DNA from: Massilia sp. PDC64
GTDB lineage: Bacteria > Pseudomonadota > Gammaproteobacteria > Burkholderiales > Burkholderiaceae_D
Direction: 5' to 3'
DNA: 64,000 bases
Assembly: GCF_900101265.1 (NCBI RefSeq)
Contig: NZ_FMZS01000009.1
Location: 248,001-312,000, forward strand
The position numbers were made by a program, and so were the translations under genes. This document shows, piece after piece, positions 34,270 through 43,376 of the stretch; position 1 is the first letter of the stretch, and each line of letters opens with the position of its first letter. The notes below the pieces were generated by a model. That model had not been told where the DNA came from. It searched no databases and saw only the letters and a list, made by a program, of their open reading frames with translations.

Positions 34270-36156
34270 TTATCCTTTCTTGACGGCCGCCTTGGCCGCG
34301 GCGGCATCCGCGTTCCACACGGTGCCGATGGCGATCTTGCCGAGCTTTTTCTTGCGGCCGTACCACAGGTTCACGACGCCGCGCGACAGGAACACGGCCG
34401 AGAACATCGACGTCAGGATGCCCAGGCAGTGCACGACGGCGAAGCCGCGCACGGCGCCCGAACCGAACACCAGCAGCGCCAGGCCGACGATCAGGGTCGT
34501 CACGTTCGAGTCGAGAATGGTCGCCCACGCATGGCTGAAGCCGGCCGCGATCGCCGCCTGCGGCGTGTTACCCGCACGCAGTTCTTCGCGGATGCGTTCG
34601 TTGATCAGCACGTTGGCGTCGATCGCCATACCGAGCGCCAGCGCGATTGCCGCGATACCCGGCAGGGTCAGCGTGGCACCCAGCATCGACAGCAGGGCCA
34701 GCAGGAACAGCAGGTTGCAGGCCAGCGCCACGACGCTGAAGAAGCCGAACAGCTGGTAGTAGATGATCATGAAGATCGCGATGGCCACGAAGCCCCACAG
34801 CGTGGAATGCAGGCCCTTGGCGATGTTCTCGGCACCCAGCTGCGGGCCGACGACGCGTTCCTCGACGAATTCCATCGGGGCCGACAGCGCGCCGGAGCGC
34901 AGCAGCAGCGCCAGCTCGGCGGCGGCCTGCGGGGTGGCCATGCCGGTGGTCCGGAAGCTCGAACCGAATTCGCTCTGGATGGTGGCGACCTGCAACACGT
35001 TGTACTTGCCTTTTTCCTTCAGCAGCGTGGCCATGCGCTTGCCGACGCGCTCGCGCGTCATGGCGCGCATCTTGCGGCCGCCTTCGGCGTTCAGCTCGAT
35101 GTTCACGGCCGGACGCTGGTTCTCGTCGAAGCCGGCGACGGCGTTGATGACGGAGTCGCCGGAGACGAGCACGTCCTTCGACACGACGACCGGGGCGCCG
35201 GCACCTTCGGTGAACAGTTCCGAATTCAGCGGGATCGCGGCGGACAGTTCGGTGCCCGGGGTGACGGTATCGTCGGTCACGCGGAATTCCAGCGTGGCGG
35301 TGCGGCCGATGATGTCCTTCGCGTGGGCGACGTCCTGCACGCCCGGCAGCTGGACGACGATGCGGTCGCGGCCCTGTTGCTGGATCACGGGTTCGCTCAC
35401 GCCCAGTTCGTTGATACGCTTGCTCAGCGCGCTGATGTTCTGCTTGACGCCCTCTTCCACCACGCGTTGCAGCGCGGCCGGCTTCAGGGAGACGATCAGC
35501 TTCAGGTCGGAACCGTCGGCGGCGTCGGCAAACGCCAGGTCGGCATTCTGGGACAACGCGTTGCGGGCCTGCGTACGGGTGGCTTCGTCGCGGAACTTGA
35601 TCTCGATATTGTTGCCGACGCGGTCGATGCCGGCGTGGCGGATGTTCTTGTCGCGCAGTTCGCTGCGGACGCTGGACAGGACGCCCTTGATGCGCGTCTC
35701 CTGCACGGCCCTCGCATCCACCTGCAGCAGGAAGTGCACGCCGCCGCGCAGGTCAAGGCCCAGGTTCAGCGGCTTGGCGTTGATGGCCTGCATCCAGGCC
35801 GGCGTGTTCTTGACCAGATTGACGGTGACGATGTAGTCGGGGTCGGCCGGGTCGCGGTTCAGGTCGCGCTCCAGCGCCGCCTTCGCCTTGAACTGGATAT
35901 CGGGGGTCGCGAAGCGCGCGCGCACGGAAGCGCTGTCGCCCGAGCCTTCCAGACCCACGGCGTCGGCAGGAATACCTTCACGCTTGAGCGCTTCGGCAAC
36001 CTTGCTGACCGTGTCGCTGTTGACCTTGACGGTCGCCTTGGACGTCGTCACCTGCAGTGCCGGCGAGTCGACGAAATAGTTGGGCGCCGTGTAGAGCAGG
36101 CCAACGAGCACTGTCACGAGGATCAGTATGTATTTCCAGAGGGGGTAACGATTCAT
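34270..36156 (-). CDS. secD: Protein translocase subunit SecD
   Basis: The 628-residue inner-membrane protein has one N-terminal span, a large periplasmic region (with GLDLRGGVHFLLQVD at its start) and five C-terminal spans containing LALGMAIDANVLINERIREELR, the proton-relay region with the essential Asp. It is the usual partner of the following secF gene. Preceded by yajC, the normal order. Confidence 0.97.
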   Translation of the reverse strand: MNRYPLWKYILILVTVLVGLLYTAPNYFVDSPALQVTTSKATVKVNSDTVSKVAEALKREGIPADAVGLEGSGDSASVRARFATPDIQFKAKAALERDLNRDPADPDYIVTVNLVKNTPAWMQAINAKPLNLGLDLRGGVHFLLQVDARAVQETRIKGVLSSVRSELRDKNIRHAGIDRVGNNIEIKFRDEATRTQARNALSQNADLAFADAADGSDLKLIVSLKPAALQRVVEEGVKQNISALSKRINELGVSEPVIQQQGRDRIVVQLPGVQDVAHAKDIIGRTATLEFRVTDDTVTPGTELSAAIPLNSELFTEGAGAPVVVSKDVLVSGDSVINAVAGFDENQRPAVNIELNAEGGRKMRAMTRERVGKRMATLLKEKGKYNVLQVATIQSEFGSSFRTTGMATPQAAAELALLLRSGALSAPMEFVEERVVGPQLGAENIAKGLHSTLWGFVAIAIFMIIYYQLFGFFSVVALACNLLFLLALLSMLGATLTLPGIAAIALALGMAIDANVLINERIREELRAGNTPQAAIAAGFSHAWATILDSNVTTLIVGLALLVFGSGAVRGFAVVHCLGILTSMFSAVFLSRGVVNLWYGRKKKLGKIAIGTVWNADAAAAKAAVKKG

Positions 36157-36213
36157 GATGTTCCAGCGTTCAGGATCGGGCGGGAAGCGCGGCGCGCAGG
36201 CCGCGCAGCCGGA

Positions 36214-36546
36214 TTACAGGGACTTCAGCGTGCCCTTCGGCAGCAGCGCGGTCACGGCGTTCTTCTGCACGACCACTTCGGTGCCGGCCGCCACTTCGAC
36301 GGTCACGTACGTGTCGGTCACCTTGGTGACGCGGCCCAGCATGCCGCCGACGGTGATGACTTCGTCGCCCTTGGCCAGCGCGTCCATCATGGTTTTCAGT
36401 TCTTTCTGGCGCTTCTGCTGCGGACGGATCATGAGGAAGTACATGACCACGAACATCAGGATCAGCGGGGCGAACGTGGTGAGGTTACCCATCAGACCCG
36501 GATCGGCTGCACCGGCGGTTTGCGCGTAAGCGTTGGAAATGAACAC
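36214..36546 (-). CDS. yajC: Preprotein translocase subunit YajC
   Basis: The 110-residue single-span protein associates with SecDF. The membrane span (PLILMFVVMYFLMIRPQQKRQKE) and the following conserved segment MDALAKGDEVITVGGMLGRVTKVTDTYVTVEVA are typical. It lies 57 bases before secD. Confidence 0.96.
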   Translation of the reverse strand: MFISNAYAQTAGAADPGLMGNLTTFAPLILMFVVMYFLMIRPQQKRQKELKTMMDALAKGDEVITVGGMLGRVTKVTDTYVTVEVAAGTEVVVQKNAVTALLPKGTLKSL

Positions 36547-36676
36547 AAGGACTCCGATTGTATAAGATGAAAAAACAAGCGCTGTATTCTAGCACCGGCA
36601 AACTTGCAACAGCCAGTTTCCCGCCATGTGGGAACGGCGTGCCGGAATGCAAGACGTTATCGGAAAAATAATTGCG

Positions 36677-36695
36677 GTGGGCCGGACGGCCCACC
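36677..36695 (-). terminator. Weak terminator-like hairpin after tgt
   Basis: A stem GGTGGGCC/GGCCCACC lies 6 bases after the tgt stop in minus direction, followed by an imperfect T run (TTATTTTT). It could attenuate reading into yajC rather than end transcription. Confidence 0.5.
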
Positions 36696-36701
36696 ATGCG
36701 A

Positions 36702-37841
36702 TCAGACGCCGCGGGCGCGGTCCGCGTTGAACTGCAGGCGGAATGCGTGGAACCGATCCGCATCGATGGCATCGCGGATCTCCTGCATGAGGTTCAGGTA
36801 GTAATGCAGGTTGTGGATGGTGTTCAGACGCGCCCCCAGGATCTCCTTGGAGCGGTGCAGGTGGTGCAGGTAGGCGCGCGAGAAATTCTTGCAGCAATAG
36901 CAAGAACACGTCTCGTCCAGCGGCGACTGGTCGTCCTTGTAGCGGGCGTTCTTGATCTTCAGGTCGCCGAAGCGGGTGAACAGCCAGCCGTTGCGCGCAT
37001 TCCGGGTCGGCATCACGCAGTCGAACATGTCGACGCCGTTCGCCACGCCCTCGACCAGGTCTTCCGGCGTGCCGACGCCCATCAGGTAGTGCGGCTTGTG
37101 CTCCGGCAGGCGCGGGCCAACGTGCTGCAGCACGCGCATCATGTCTTCCTTCGGCTCGCCCACGGACAGGCCGCCGATGGCCAGGCCCGGGAAATTAATC
37201 TCTTCCAGGCCGGCGAGGGATTCGTCGCGCAGGCGCTCGTACATGCCGCCCTGGACGATGCCGAACAGCGCGTTCGGGTTCTCGCCCTTGTTAAATTCGT
37301 TCATCGAGCGCTGGGCCCAGCGCAGCGACATGCGCATCGACTTGGCCGCCTCCTCGGCGGTCGCCGGACGGCCGTCGATCTCGTACGGCGTGCACTCGTC
37401 GAACTGCATGACGATGTCGGAGTTCAGCGAGCGCTGGATCTGCATCGAGATTTCCGGCGACAGGAACAGGCGCGAGCCGTCGATGGGCGACGCGAACTTC
37501 ACGCCCTCTTCCGTGATCTTGCGCATCGCGCCCAGCGAAAACACCTGGAAGCCGCCGGAGTCGGTCAGGATCGGCTTGTCCCAGCCCATGAAGCCGTGCA
37601 GGCCGCCGAACTTGTCCATGACGTCCGTGCCCGGGCGCAGCCACAGGTGGAACGTGTTGCCGAGGATGATCTGCGAGCCCACTTCCTTCAGCTCGTTCGG
37701 CGCCATCGCCTTGACGGAACCATAGGTCCCGACCGGCATGAAGATCGGCGTCTCGATCGTGCCGTGGTTCAGTTTCAGGCGGCCGCGGCGGGCGTGCGAC
37801 AGGCCGCTCGTGTCTTTCTTAAGGAGAGTAAATTCGAGCAT
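36702..37841 (-). CDS. tgt: tRNA-guanine transglycosylase
   Basis: The 379-residue enzyme exchanges guanine 34 for preQ1 in tRNAs with GUN anticodons. The catalytic Asp region ILTDSGGFQVFSL, the second Asp in GVDMFDCVMPTR and the zinc site CSCYCCKNFSRAYLHHL are present. ATG 37841 has GGAG upstream and begins MLEFTLLKKD, the family start. It begins 4 bases behind the queA stop. Confidence 0.97.
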   Translation of the reverse strand: MLEFTLLKKDTSGLSHARRGRLKLNHGTIETPIFMPVGTYGSVKAMAPNELKEVGSQIILGNTFHLWLRPGTDVMDKFGGLHGFMGWDKPILTDSGGFQVFSLGAMRKITEEGVKFASPIDGSRLFLSPEISMQIQRSLNSDIVMQFDECTPYEIDGRPATAEEAAKSMRMSLRWAQRSMNEFNKGENPNALFGIVQGGMYERLRDESLAGLEEINFPGLAIGGLSVGEPKEDMMRVLQHVGPRLPEHKPHYLMGVGTPEDLVEGVANGVDMFDCVMPTRNARNGWLFTRFGDLKIKNARYKDDQSPLDETCSCYCCKNFSRAYLHHLHRSKEILGARLNTIHNLHYYLNLMQEIRDAIDADRFHAFRLQFNADRARGV

Positions 37842-37845
37842 GGGT

Positions 37846-38892
37846 TCAATGTGTCCTGGTTGCCCGCGACTGCGTCGTGAGCAGCATCGCGTCGCCATAG
37901 CTGAAGAAGCGGTATTCGCTGGCGATCGCGTGGGCGTACGCCTTGCGGATCTCGTCGTAGCCGGCAAAGGCGGAGACGAGCATCATCAGCGTCGACTTGG
38001 GCAGGTGGAAGTTGGTGATCAGGCGGGTCACGGTCTTGAACAGGTAACCCGGGGTGATGAACAGGTTGGTGTCGCCGCTGCCGGCCACGAGCTCGCCCGA
38101 CTGCGACGCCGATTCCAGCGCGCGCAGCGACGTCGTGCCGACGGCGACCACGTCACGGCCGGCGGCCTGCGCGGCGCGCACGGCGTCGACGGTCTCCTGC
38201 GGGATCGTGTACCACTCGCTGTGCATCTTGTGCTCGGCGAGATTCTCCACGCGCACGGGCTGGAACGTGCCGGCGCCCACGTGCAGCGTGACGTACGCGA
38301 TGCGCACGCCCTTCGCGGCGACCTTGTCCAGCAGCGGCTGGTCGAAGTGCAGGCCGGCGGTCGGCGCGGCGACGGCGCCCGGCTCCTTCGAATAGACGGT
38401 CTGGTAACGCTGCTCGTCGAAATCGTCCGCGTCGTGCTCGATGTACGGCGGCAGCGGCAGGCGGCCGTGGGCCTCGATCAGCTCGAACACGTCGCCATCG
38501 AAGTGCAGGGTGAAGAACTCCCCGGCGCGCTCGCCGACGCCGACCTCGAACGCATCGGCCAGGCGGATGCGCGAGCCGGGCTTGGGCGACTTGGACGCGC
38601 GCACCTGCGCGAGCACCGTGCGCGGGTCGAGCACGCGCTCGACGAGCACCTCGACCTGGCCGCCCGTGTCCTTCTGGCCGAAGAAGCGGGCCTTCAGCAC
38701 CCGGGTGTTGTTCATCACGAGCGTATCGCCGGCCTGCAACTGGTCGACGATGTCGGAGAATTTGCGGTCGGTGATGCGGTCGCCGTCCAGCTGCAGCAGG
38801 CGCGACGCGCTGCGGTCCGGCAGCGGCACCTGGGCGATGCGCTCGGGCGGCAGGTCGAAATCGAAGTCGGAGAGGGAGTACGTTTTGCTCAT
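37846..38892 (-). CDS. queA: S-adenosylmethionine:tRNA ribosyltransferase-isomerase
   Basis: The 348-residue enzyme adds the ribosyl unit of SAM to preQ1 in tRNA, the step after Tgt. MSKTYSLSDFDFDLPPERIAQVPL, DTLVMNNTRVLKARF, PTAGLHFDQPLL and NFHLPKSTLMMLVSAFAG are family motifs. ATG 38892 gives the normal N-terminus; an ATG at 38910 with a nearby AAGG would add six residues and cannot be excluded. It heads the unit with tgt and shares a 130- to 150-base upstream region with divergent recG. Confidence 0.96.
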   Translation of the reverse strand: MSKTYSLSDFDFDLPPERIAQVPLPDRSASRLLQLDGDRITDRKFSDIVDQLQAGDTLVMNNTRVLKARFFGQKDTGGQVEVLVERVLDPRTVLAQVRASKSPKPGSRIRLADAFEVGVGERAGEFFTLHFDGDVFELIEAHGRLPLPPYIEHDADDFDEQRYQTVYSKEPGAVAAPTAGLHFDQPLLDKVAAKGVRIAYVTLHVGAGTFQPVRVENLAEHKMHSEWYTIPQETVDAVRAAQAAGRDVVAVGTTSLRALESASQSGELVAGSGDTNLFITPGYLFKTVTRLITNFHLPKSTLMMLVSAFAGYDEIRKAYAHAIASEYRFFSYGDAMLLTTQSRATRTH

Positions 38893-39041
38893 CTGGGAAA
38901 AACAGCTCATAGAGCCTTACAATATGGGCTACAGCGTGCGGCGAACCCATTATTTTACACCCGGATTCCGGCCGGCGGGCGCAGGCCATAACCGTTATGC
39001 CCAAATCCTGATAAGCCGACAACACGCGCCAACGAACCGCC

Positions 39042-41126
39042 ATGCCAGCCACGAATGCCAAACCGGCGGCCAAAGCCGCAGCCAAACCCGCAGCAAAAAG
39101 CATCGAGAGCAAGCTCGCCAAGCTGGGCCTGCGCACGGACATGGACCTCGTCCTGCACCTGCCGATGCGCTACGAGGACGAGACGCAGATCGTGCCCATC
39201 CGCGAAGCCTGCCTGCGCGGCGGCCACGTGGCGCAGGTCGAAGGCGTCGTGATCAAGAACGAAATCGCCTATAAACCGCGGCGCCAGCTCCTCGTGACCA
39301 TCGCCGACGAGACGTCCGACATCCAGCTGCGCTTCATGAATTTCTACGGCAGCCAGGTGAAACAGCTGGCCGAGGGCACGCGCGTGCGCGCCCGCAGCGA
39401 GGTCCGGCACGGCTTCTTCGGCGCCGAGATGGTCCATCCGGTCTATAAAGTCGTCAACGAAGGCGCGCCGCTGCCGAACTCCCTCACGCCCGTGTACCCG
39501 GCCGGCGAAGGCCTGTCGCAGACGATATTGCGGCGCGCGATCGCGGACGCGATGAAGCGCGTGGACTGGACGGATACGGTGCCGCGCGCCGTGCGCGAAA
39601 AACTGAACTTGGCCGAGTTCCAGCCGGCCGTGCGCCTGCTGCACTATCCGCCGCCGGACGTCGACGAGCACGCGCTGACGGAACGCAGCCACCCCGCCTG
39701 GACGCGCGTGAAGTTCGACGAGCTGCTCGCCCAGCAGCTGTCCCTGAAACGCGCGCAGCAGGCCCGCCGCGAAAAAGGCGCGCCGGTGCTGGGCGCGGTC
39801 GGCTCGCTGTCGGAGTCGTTCCTGAAAGCGCTGCCGTTCAGGCTGACCAATGCGCAGCAGCGCGTGGTCGAAGAGATCCGCCGCGACCTGCGCGAGGATT
39901 ACCCGATGCAGCGCCTGCTGCAGGGCGACGTCGGCAGCGGCAAGACCGTCGTGGCGGCGCTCGCGGCCGCGCAGGCCATCGACAGCGGCTACCAGGCCGC
40001 GCTGATGGCGCCGACGGAGATCCTGGCCGAGCAGCACTTCCGCAAGATCGCCGCGTGGATGGAACCGCTGGGCGTGAAGGTGGCTTGGCTGACGGGCAGC
40101 CTGAAAAAGAAGGAAAAGACGGCGGCCAGCGAGATGGCGGAATCGGGTGAAGCGCAGCTCGTGATCGGCACGCACGCCCTGATCCAGGACACCGTGCAGT
40201 TCGCGAAACTGGGCCTCGTGCTCGTCGACGAGCAGCACCGCTTCGGCGTCGGCCAGCGCCTCACCCTGCGCAACAAGGGATCCGACGGCCTGGTCCCGCA
40301 CCAACTGATGATGTCCGCCACGCCGATCCCGCGCACCCTGGCGATGACGTATTACGCCGACCTGGAAGTCTCCGTCATCGACGAACTGCCGCCCGGCCGC
40401 ACGCCCATCGTCACGCGCGCCATCGACCAGAACCGGCGCGACGAGGTCATCGAGCGCGTGCACGCGGCGGCGCTGGAAGGCCGGCAGGTGTACTGGGTCT
40501 GCCCGCTGATCGAGGAATCGGAAGCGCTGCAGCTGCAAACGGCCACCGAAACCTACGAAACGCTGGCCGCCGCCCTGCCCGACCTCGTCGTCGGCCTCGT
40601 GCACGGCCGCATGAAGCCGGCCGAGAAGCAGGTGATCATGGATGCGTTTTCCGCGGGCGAGGTGCACGTGCTCGTGGCAACGACGGTGATCGAGGTGGGC
40701 GTGGACGTGCCCAATGCGTCGCTGATGGTGATCGAGCACGCCGAGCGCTTCGGCCTGTCGCAGCTGCACCAGCTGCGCGGCCGCGTGGGCCGGGGTTCGG
40801 CCGCCAGCGTGTGCCTGTTGCTGTATCAGAGCCCGCTGGGGCCCGTGGCCAAGCAGCGTTTGATGACGATGCGCGAGACGACGGACGGCTTCGAGATCGC
40901 GCGGCGCGACCTGGAAATCCGCGGCCCCGGCGAATTCCTCGGCGCGCGCCAGTCCGGCCAGGCGATGCTGCGCTTCGCGAACCTGGAGACGGACCAGTGG
41001 ATCGTCGAACAGGCGCGCGATGTGGCGGCGTGGCTGCTCGAGTCCGACCGGCCGGAAGCCGAGGCCATTGTCGACGCGCACCTGCAGCGGTGGCTGGGCG
41101 GGCGCGAGGAATTCCTCAAGGTTTGA
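39042..41126 (+). CDS. recG: ATP-dependent DNA helicase RecG
   Basis: The 694-residue helicase reverses stalled forks and processes recombination intermediates. A wedge/OB domain occupies the first 250 residues. Helicase motifs follow: LLQGDVGSGKTVVAALAA (Walker A), LVDEQHRFGVGQR (DEQH box), MMSATPIPRTLA and QLHQLRGRVGRGSAASVCLLL. An Ala/Lys-rich tail of about 20 residues precedes the conserved start. Transcribed away from queA. Confidence 0.97.
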   Translation: MPATNAKPAAKAAAKPAAKSIESKLAKLGLRTDMDLVLHLPMRYEDETQIVPIREACLRGGHVAQVEGVVIKNEIAYKPRRQLLVTIADETSDIQLRFMNFYGSQVKQLAEGTRVRARSEVRHGFFGAEMVHPVYKVVNEGAPLPNSLTPVYPAGEGLSQTILRRAIADAMKRVDWTDTVPRAVREKLNLAEFQPAVRLLHYPPPDVDEHALTERSHPAWTRVKFDELLAQQLSLKRAQQARREKGAPVLGAVGSLSESFLKALPFRLTNAQQRVVEEIRRDLREDYPMQRLLQGDVGSGKTVVAALAAAQAIDSGYQAALMAPTEILAEQHFRKIAAWMEPLGVKVAWLTGSLKKKEKTAASEMAESGEAQLVIGTHALIQDTVQFAKLGLVLVDEQHRFGVGQRLTLRNKGSDGLVPHQLMMSATPIPRTLAMTYYADLEVSVIDELPPGRTPIVTRAIDQNRRDEVIERVHAAALEGRQVYWVCPLIEESEALQLQTATETYETLAAALPDLVVGLVHGRMKPAEKQVIMDAFSAGEVHVLVATTVIEVGVDVPNASLMVIEHAERFGLSQLHQLRGRVGRGSAASVCLLLYQSPLGPVAKQRLMTMRETTDGFEIARRDLEIRGPGEFLGARQSGQAMLRFANLETDQWIVEQARDVAAWLLESDRPEAEAIVDAHLQRWLGGREEFLKV

Positions 41127-41138
41127 CCCGCAAAAAAA

Positions 41139-41170
41139 ATGGCCCGCAGGTGAACTAACCGCGGGCCATT
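41139..41170. terminator. Bidirectional terminator between recG and the Lys/Ala-rich gene 1
   Basis: The stem AATGGCCCGC/GCGGGCCATT is preceded by eight A, which gives a strong T run in the minus direction for the gene ending at 41190. In the plus direction the tail is weaker. Confidence 0.85.
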
Positions 41171-41189
41171 TTCATGGTGTCTGCAGAGA

Positions 41190-41450
41190 TTACTTGGTCG
41201 CAGCCGGCGCCGTCGTATCGGCCGCGGCATCCTTCGCCGCTTCCTTGGTCTCGGCCTTCTTCGCGTGCTTGGCCTTCTTCACGTGCTTCGTGGTCTTCTT
41301 CGCTTCCTGCTTTTCGTGCGTCGCTTCGGCCTTGGCGACGGCCGGCGCGGTGGCCGAATCCGGCGTCGTGGTCTGGGCCGGCGCCGGGGTCTGGGCGAAA
41401 GCAGCGGTGGCGAACAGGCCGGCGATCAGGGTGGCGATGGTCTTTTTCAT
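41190..41450 (-). CDS. Lys/Ala-rich exported protein, paralogue 1
   Basis: The 86-residue product has a signal peptide MKKTIATLIAGLFATAAFAQ that is identical, residue for residue, to those of the genes at 43377 and 44989. The mature part is short, basic and Ala-rich (KKTTKHVKKAKHAKKAETKE), with no recognisable fold. The composition resembles acid-shock protein Asr of enterics, a periplasmic Lys/Ala-rich protein; homology is not claimed. An array of half-sites lies 87 bases upstream. The leader ends in the same GAGGACCCTTCATC before all three ATGs. Confidence 0.8.
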   Translation of the reverse strand: MKKTIATLIAGLFATAAFAQTPAPAQTTTPDSATAPAVAKAEATHEKQEAKKTTKHVKKAKHAKKAETKEAAKDAAADTTAPAATK

Positions 41451-41535
41451 GATGAAGGGTCCTCGTAGTTTCGGATGTTCAGTGATGCACGTTTGCGTCT
41501 CACTTGTGTCTGAAAACGGCCCACCCCGTCCCGCT

Positions 41536-41580
41536 GTTGACGCGATTTACAAATGCTTACGCGCCTGACAATCTCTTACA
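41536..41580 (-). promoter_or_regulatory. Five-element operator array, copy 1
   Basis: On the plus strand the words TGAC, TTAC, TTAC, TGAC, TTAC start at 41538, 41547, 41557, 41566 and 41576, spacings 9, 10, 9, 10. The same order and spacing recur before the other two paralogues. Such helically phased half-sites are typical of OmpR-family response regulators (compare the CpxR box GTAAA-N5-GTAAA). The last element contains the stop codon of the upstream PfpI-type gene. Confidence 0.75.
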
Positions 41581-42256
41581 GCCCAACCGTTTGCGCCAGC
41601 ACCGCCTCGACCCGCGCCAGCCGCGGCGCCACCATCTCGCGGTAGCGCGCCACGAGCTCCGGCCCGGCACCCTGCGGCGAGCCGGCGCCGAACGGCGGCT
41701 GCGGATCGTATTCGAGCGCCAGCTGGATCATGCGTGCCGCTTCCGCTCCCGCCAGTTCGGCCGCCAGCGCGAGGCCGAAATCGATGCCGGCCGTGACGCC
41801 GCCGCCCGAGATCCGGTTGCGGTCGCGGACGATCCGCTCGGCCACGGGCACGGCGCCGAAGCGTTCCAGGAACGGCAGCCAGATCCAGTGGCACGCGGAC
41901 CGGTAGCCGTCGAGCAGGCCGGCCGCGCCCAGCACGAGCGAGCCGTTGCACACGGACGTGACGAAGCGCGCCCATTCGCCCTGGCGGCGCAGGAAGGCCA
42001 GTGTCTCCGCGTCGCCGAACAGGCTCTCGATACCGAAGCCGCCCGGCACGCACAGCACGTCCAGCGGCGGGCAGTCGGCGAACGTCGTGGTCGGGTTGAT
42101 CGTGAAGCCGACGTCGGTCGGCACCGGCTCGGGCGACTTCCACACGAGATGCACCTGGGCGCCGGGGACGCGGCTCAGGATCTGGGCGGGACCGGTCAGG
42201 TCGAGCTGGGTCACGCGCGGGAACAGCAGGAATCCGATGTGCAGGGTGGTACTCAT
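41576..42256 (-). CDS. DJ-1/PfpI family protein, isonitrile hydratase-like
   Basis: The 226-residue protein is a single DJ-1/PfpI domain: LDLTGPAQILSRVPGAQVHLV at the start and the nucleophile region TSVCNGSLVLGAAGLLDG near residue 100. Sequence resembles isonitrile hydratase (InhA), which converts isonitriles to formamides. In that enzyme the Cys is followed by a Thr needed for activity; here it is Asn, so activity on isonitriles is uncertain. It diverges from a GlxA-type regulator 88 bases away, the typical control arrangement for this family. Confidence 0.85.
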   Translation of the reverse strand: MSTTLHIGFLLFPRVTQLDLTGPAQILSRVPGAQVHLVWKSPEPVPTDVGFTINPTTTFADCPPLDVLCVPGGFGIESLFGDAETLAFLRRQGEWARFVTSVCNGSLVLGAAGLLDGYRSACHWIWLPFLERFGAVPVAERIVRDRNRISGGGVTAGIDFGLALAAELAGAEAARMIQLALEYDPQPPFGAGSPQGAGPELVARYREMVAPRLARVEAVLAQTVGL

Positions 42257-42306
42257 GGCAGGCTCCGTGGTCGAGGATGGATGACGCCATTCTAGGAACC
42301 GGCTAG

Positions 42307-42347
42307 CATTGGCAGCAATGTCAAACTTGTGTCGATTCCTGCCAATG
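42307..42347. promoter_or_regulatory. Inverted repeat between the PfpI gene and the GlxA-type regulator
   Basis: Nine-base arms CATTGGCAG (42307-42315) and CTGCCAATG (42339-42347) are separated by 23 bases. The right arm includes the preferred ATG of the regulator gene at 42345. It is a candidate autoregulatory operator for the divergent pair. Confidence 0.55.
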
Positions 42348-43334
42348 CCCTCCAGACTCCGCCAGGTTGCCCTGCTCGCCTTCGACGACGTACAGGTGCT
42401 CGACGTCACCGGCCCCGCCGCCGTGTTCGGCGCCGCCAACGACGCCGCCGTGCACCGCACCGGCCGCCCCTTCTACCACATCCACATCCTGTCGCCGCAG
42501 GGCGGCCACGTGACCACCAACTGCGGGCTCGCGGTTGTCACGAAGCCGCTGGCCAGCGTCCGGCCGGGCGCGATGGACACCGTGCTGGTCGCCGGCGGCA
42601 GCAAGCGCGGCCTGCAGGCGCTCGCGCAGGACGCGGCCGCGCAGGCGTGGCTGCAGCGCGCCTGCGCCCGCGCGCGCCGCTACGGCTCCGTGTGCACGGG
42701 TGCGTTCGTGCTGGCCGCGTGCGGCCTGCTGGACGGCCGGCGCGTCGCCACGCACTGGGAAGCGACGGACATCCTCGGCCGCAAACACCCGGACGTGGTC
42801 GTCGATGCGAACGCGTTGTACGTGGAAGATGACCGTGTCTGGACGTCGGCCGGCGTCACCACCGGCATCGACATGTGCCTGGCGCTCGTCGCCCGCGACC
42901 TGGGCGACGCCGTCGCCAACGCCATCGCGCGTCGGCTCGTGCTGTACGCGCGCCGCCCCGGTTACCAGTCGCAGTTCAGCACTGTGCTGGCGGCGCAGGA
43001 AAAGGCGGACAGTCCGTTCGCGGGCCTCGTCGACTGGATCCGCACGCACCTGGACGGCGACCTGGACGTGGCCAGCCTGGCGGAGCGCGCGGGCATGTCG
43101 CCGCGCACCTTCCACCGGCGCTTCACGGACGCGCTGGGCGAGACACCCGCGCGCTTCGTCGAGACGCTGCGCCTCGACCACGCGCGCACGCTGTTGCAGA
43201 CGTCGCTCGCGCTGAAAACGGTGGCTGCGCAGACGGGCTATGCGACGCCGGGCCAGCTGTCGAAAGCGTTCGCGCGGCGGTTCGGCGTCAGTCCGGGCCT
43301 GTTCCGCGCGATGCACGCGGAACAGGCGGCATAA
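42345..43334 (+). CDS. GlxA family transcriptional regulator
   Basis: The 329-residue protein has an N-terminal DJ-1/GATase1-like domain (VALLAFDDVQVLDVTGPAAVFG; VCTGAFVLAACGLLDGRRVATHW) and a C-terminal AraC helix-turn-helix pair (LAERAGMSPRTFHRRFTDALG; VAAQTGYATPGQLSKAFARRFGVSPG). Starts at 42318 (ATG) and 42309 (TTG) are also in frame; 42345 gives the family-like N-terminus, but no start has a good ribosome site. It probably controls the divergent PfpI-type gene. Confidence 0.88.
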   Translation: MPSRLRQVALLAFDDVQVLDVTGPAAVFGAANDAAVHRTGRPFYHIHILSPQGGHVTTNCGLAVVTKPLASVRPGAMDTVLVAGGSKRGLQALAQDAAAQAWLQRACARARRYGSVCTGAFVLAACGLLDGRRVATHWEATDILGRKHPDVVVDANALYVEDDRVWTSAGVTTGIDMCLALVARDLGDAVANAIARRLVLYARRPGYQSQFSTVLAAQEKADSPFAGLVDWIRTHLDGDLDVASLAERAGMSPRTFHRRFTDALGETPARFVETLRLDHARTLLQTSLALKTVAAQTGYATPGQLSKAFARRFGVSPGLFRAMHAEQAA

Positions 43335-43357
43335 GAAAGCCCGCATCGCGCGGGCTT
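43335..43357. terminator. Bidirectional terminator between the GlxA regulator and Lys/Ala-rich gene 2
   Basis: The hairpin AAAGCCCGC/GCGGGCTT with loop ATCGC lies directly after the regulator stop. Twenty-two bases of it (43336-43357) are identical to the hairpin at 44946-44967 at the end of Lys/Ala-rich gene 3. Confidence 0.8.
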
Positions 43358-43376
43358 CGTGAGGAGGGCTGCAGAA

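Noticed and set aside
33388..36570. A 1060-residue open frame on the plus strand
   Set aside because: Antisense to secF, secD and yajC, with no recognisable motifs.
41535..41545. CTGTTGAC as a plus-strand -35 element
   Set aside because: It is one of the five phased words, conserved with the minus-strand genes; no -10 or plus-strand gene is placed after it in copies 1 and 3.
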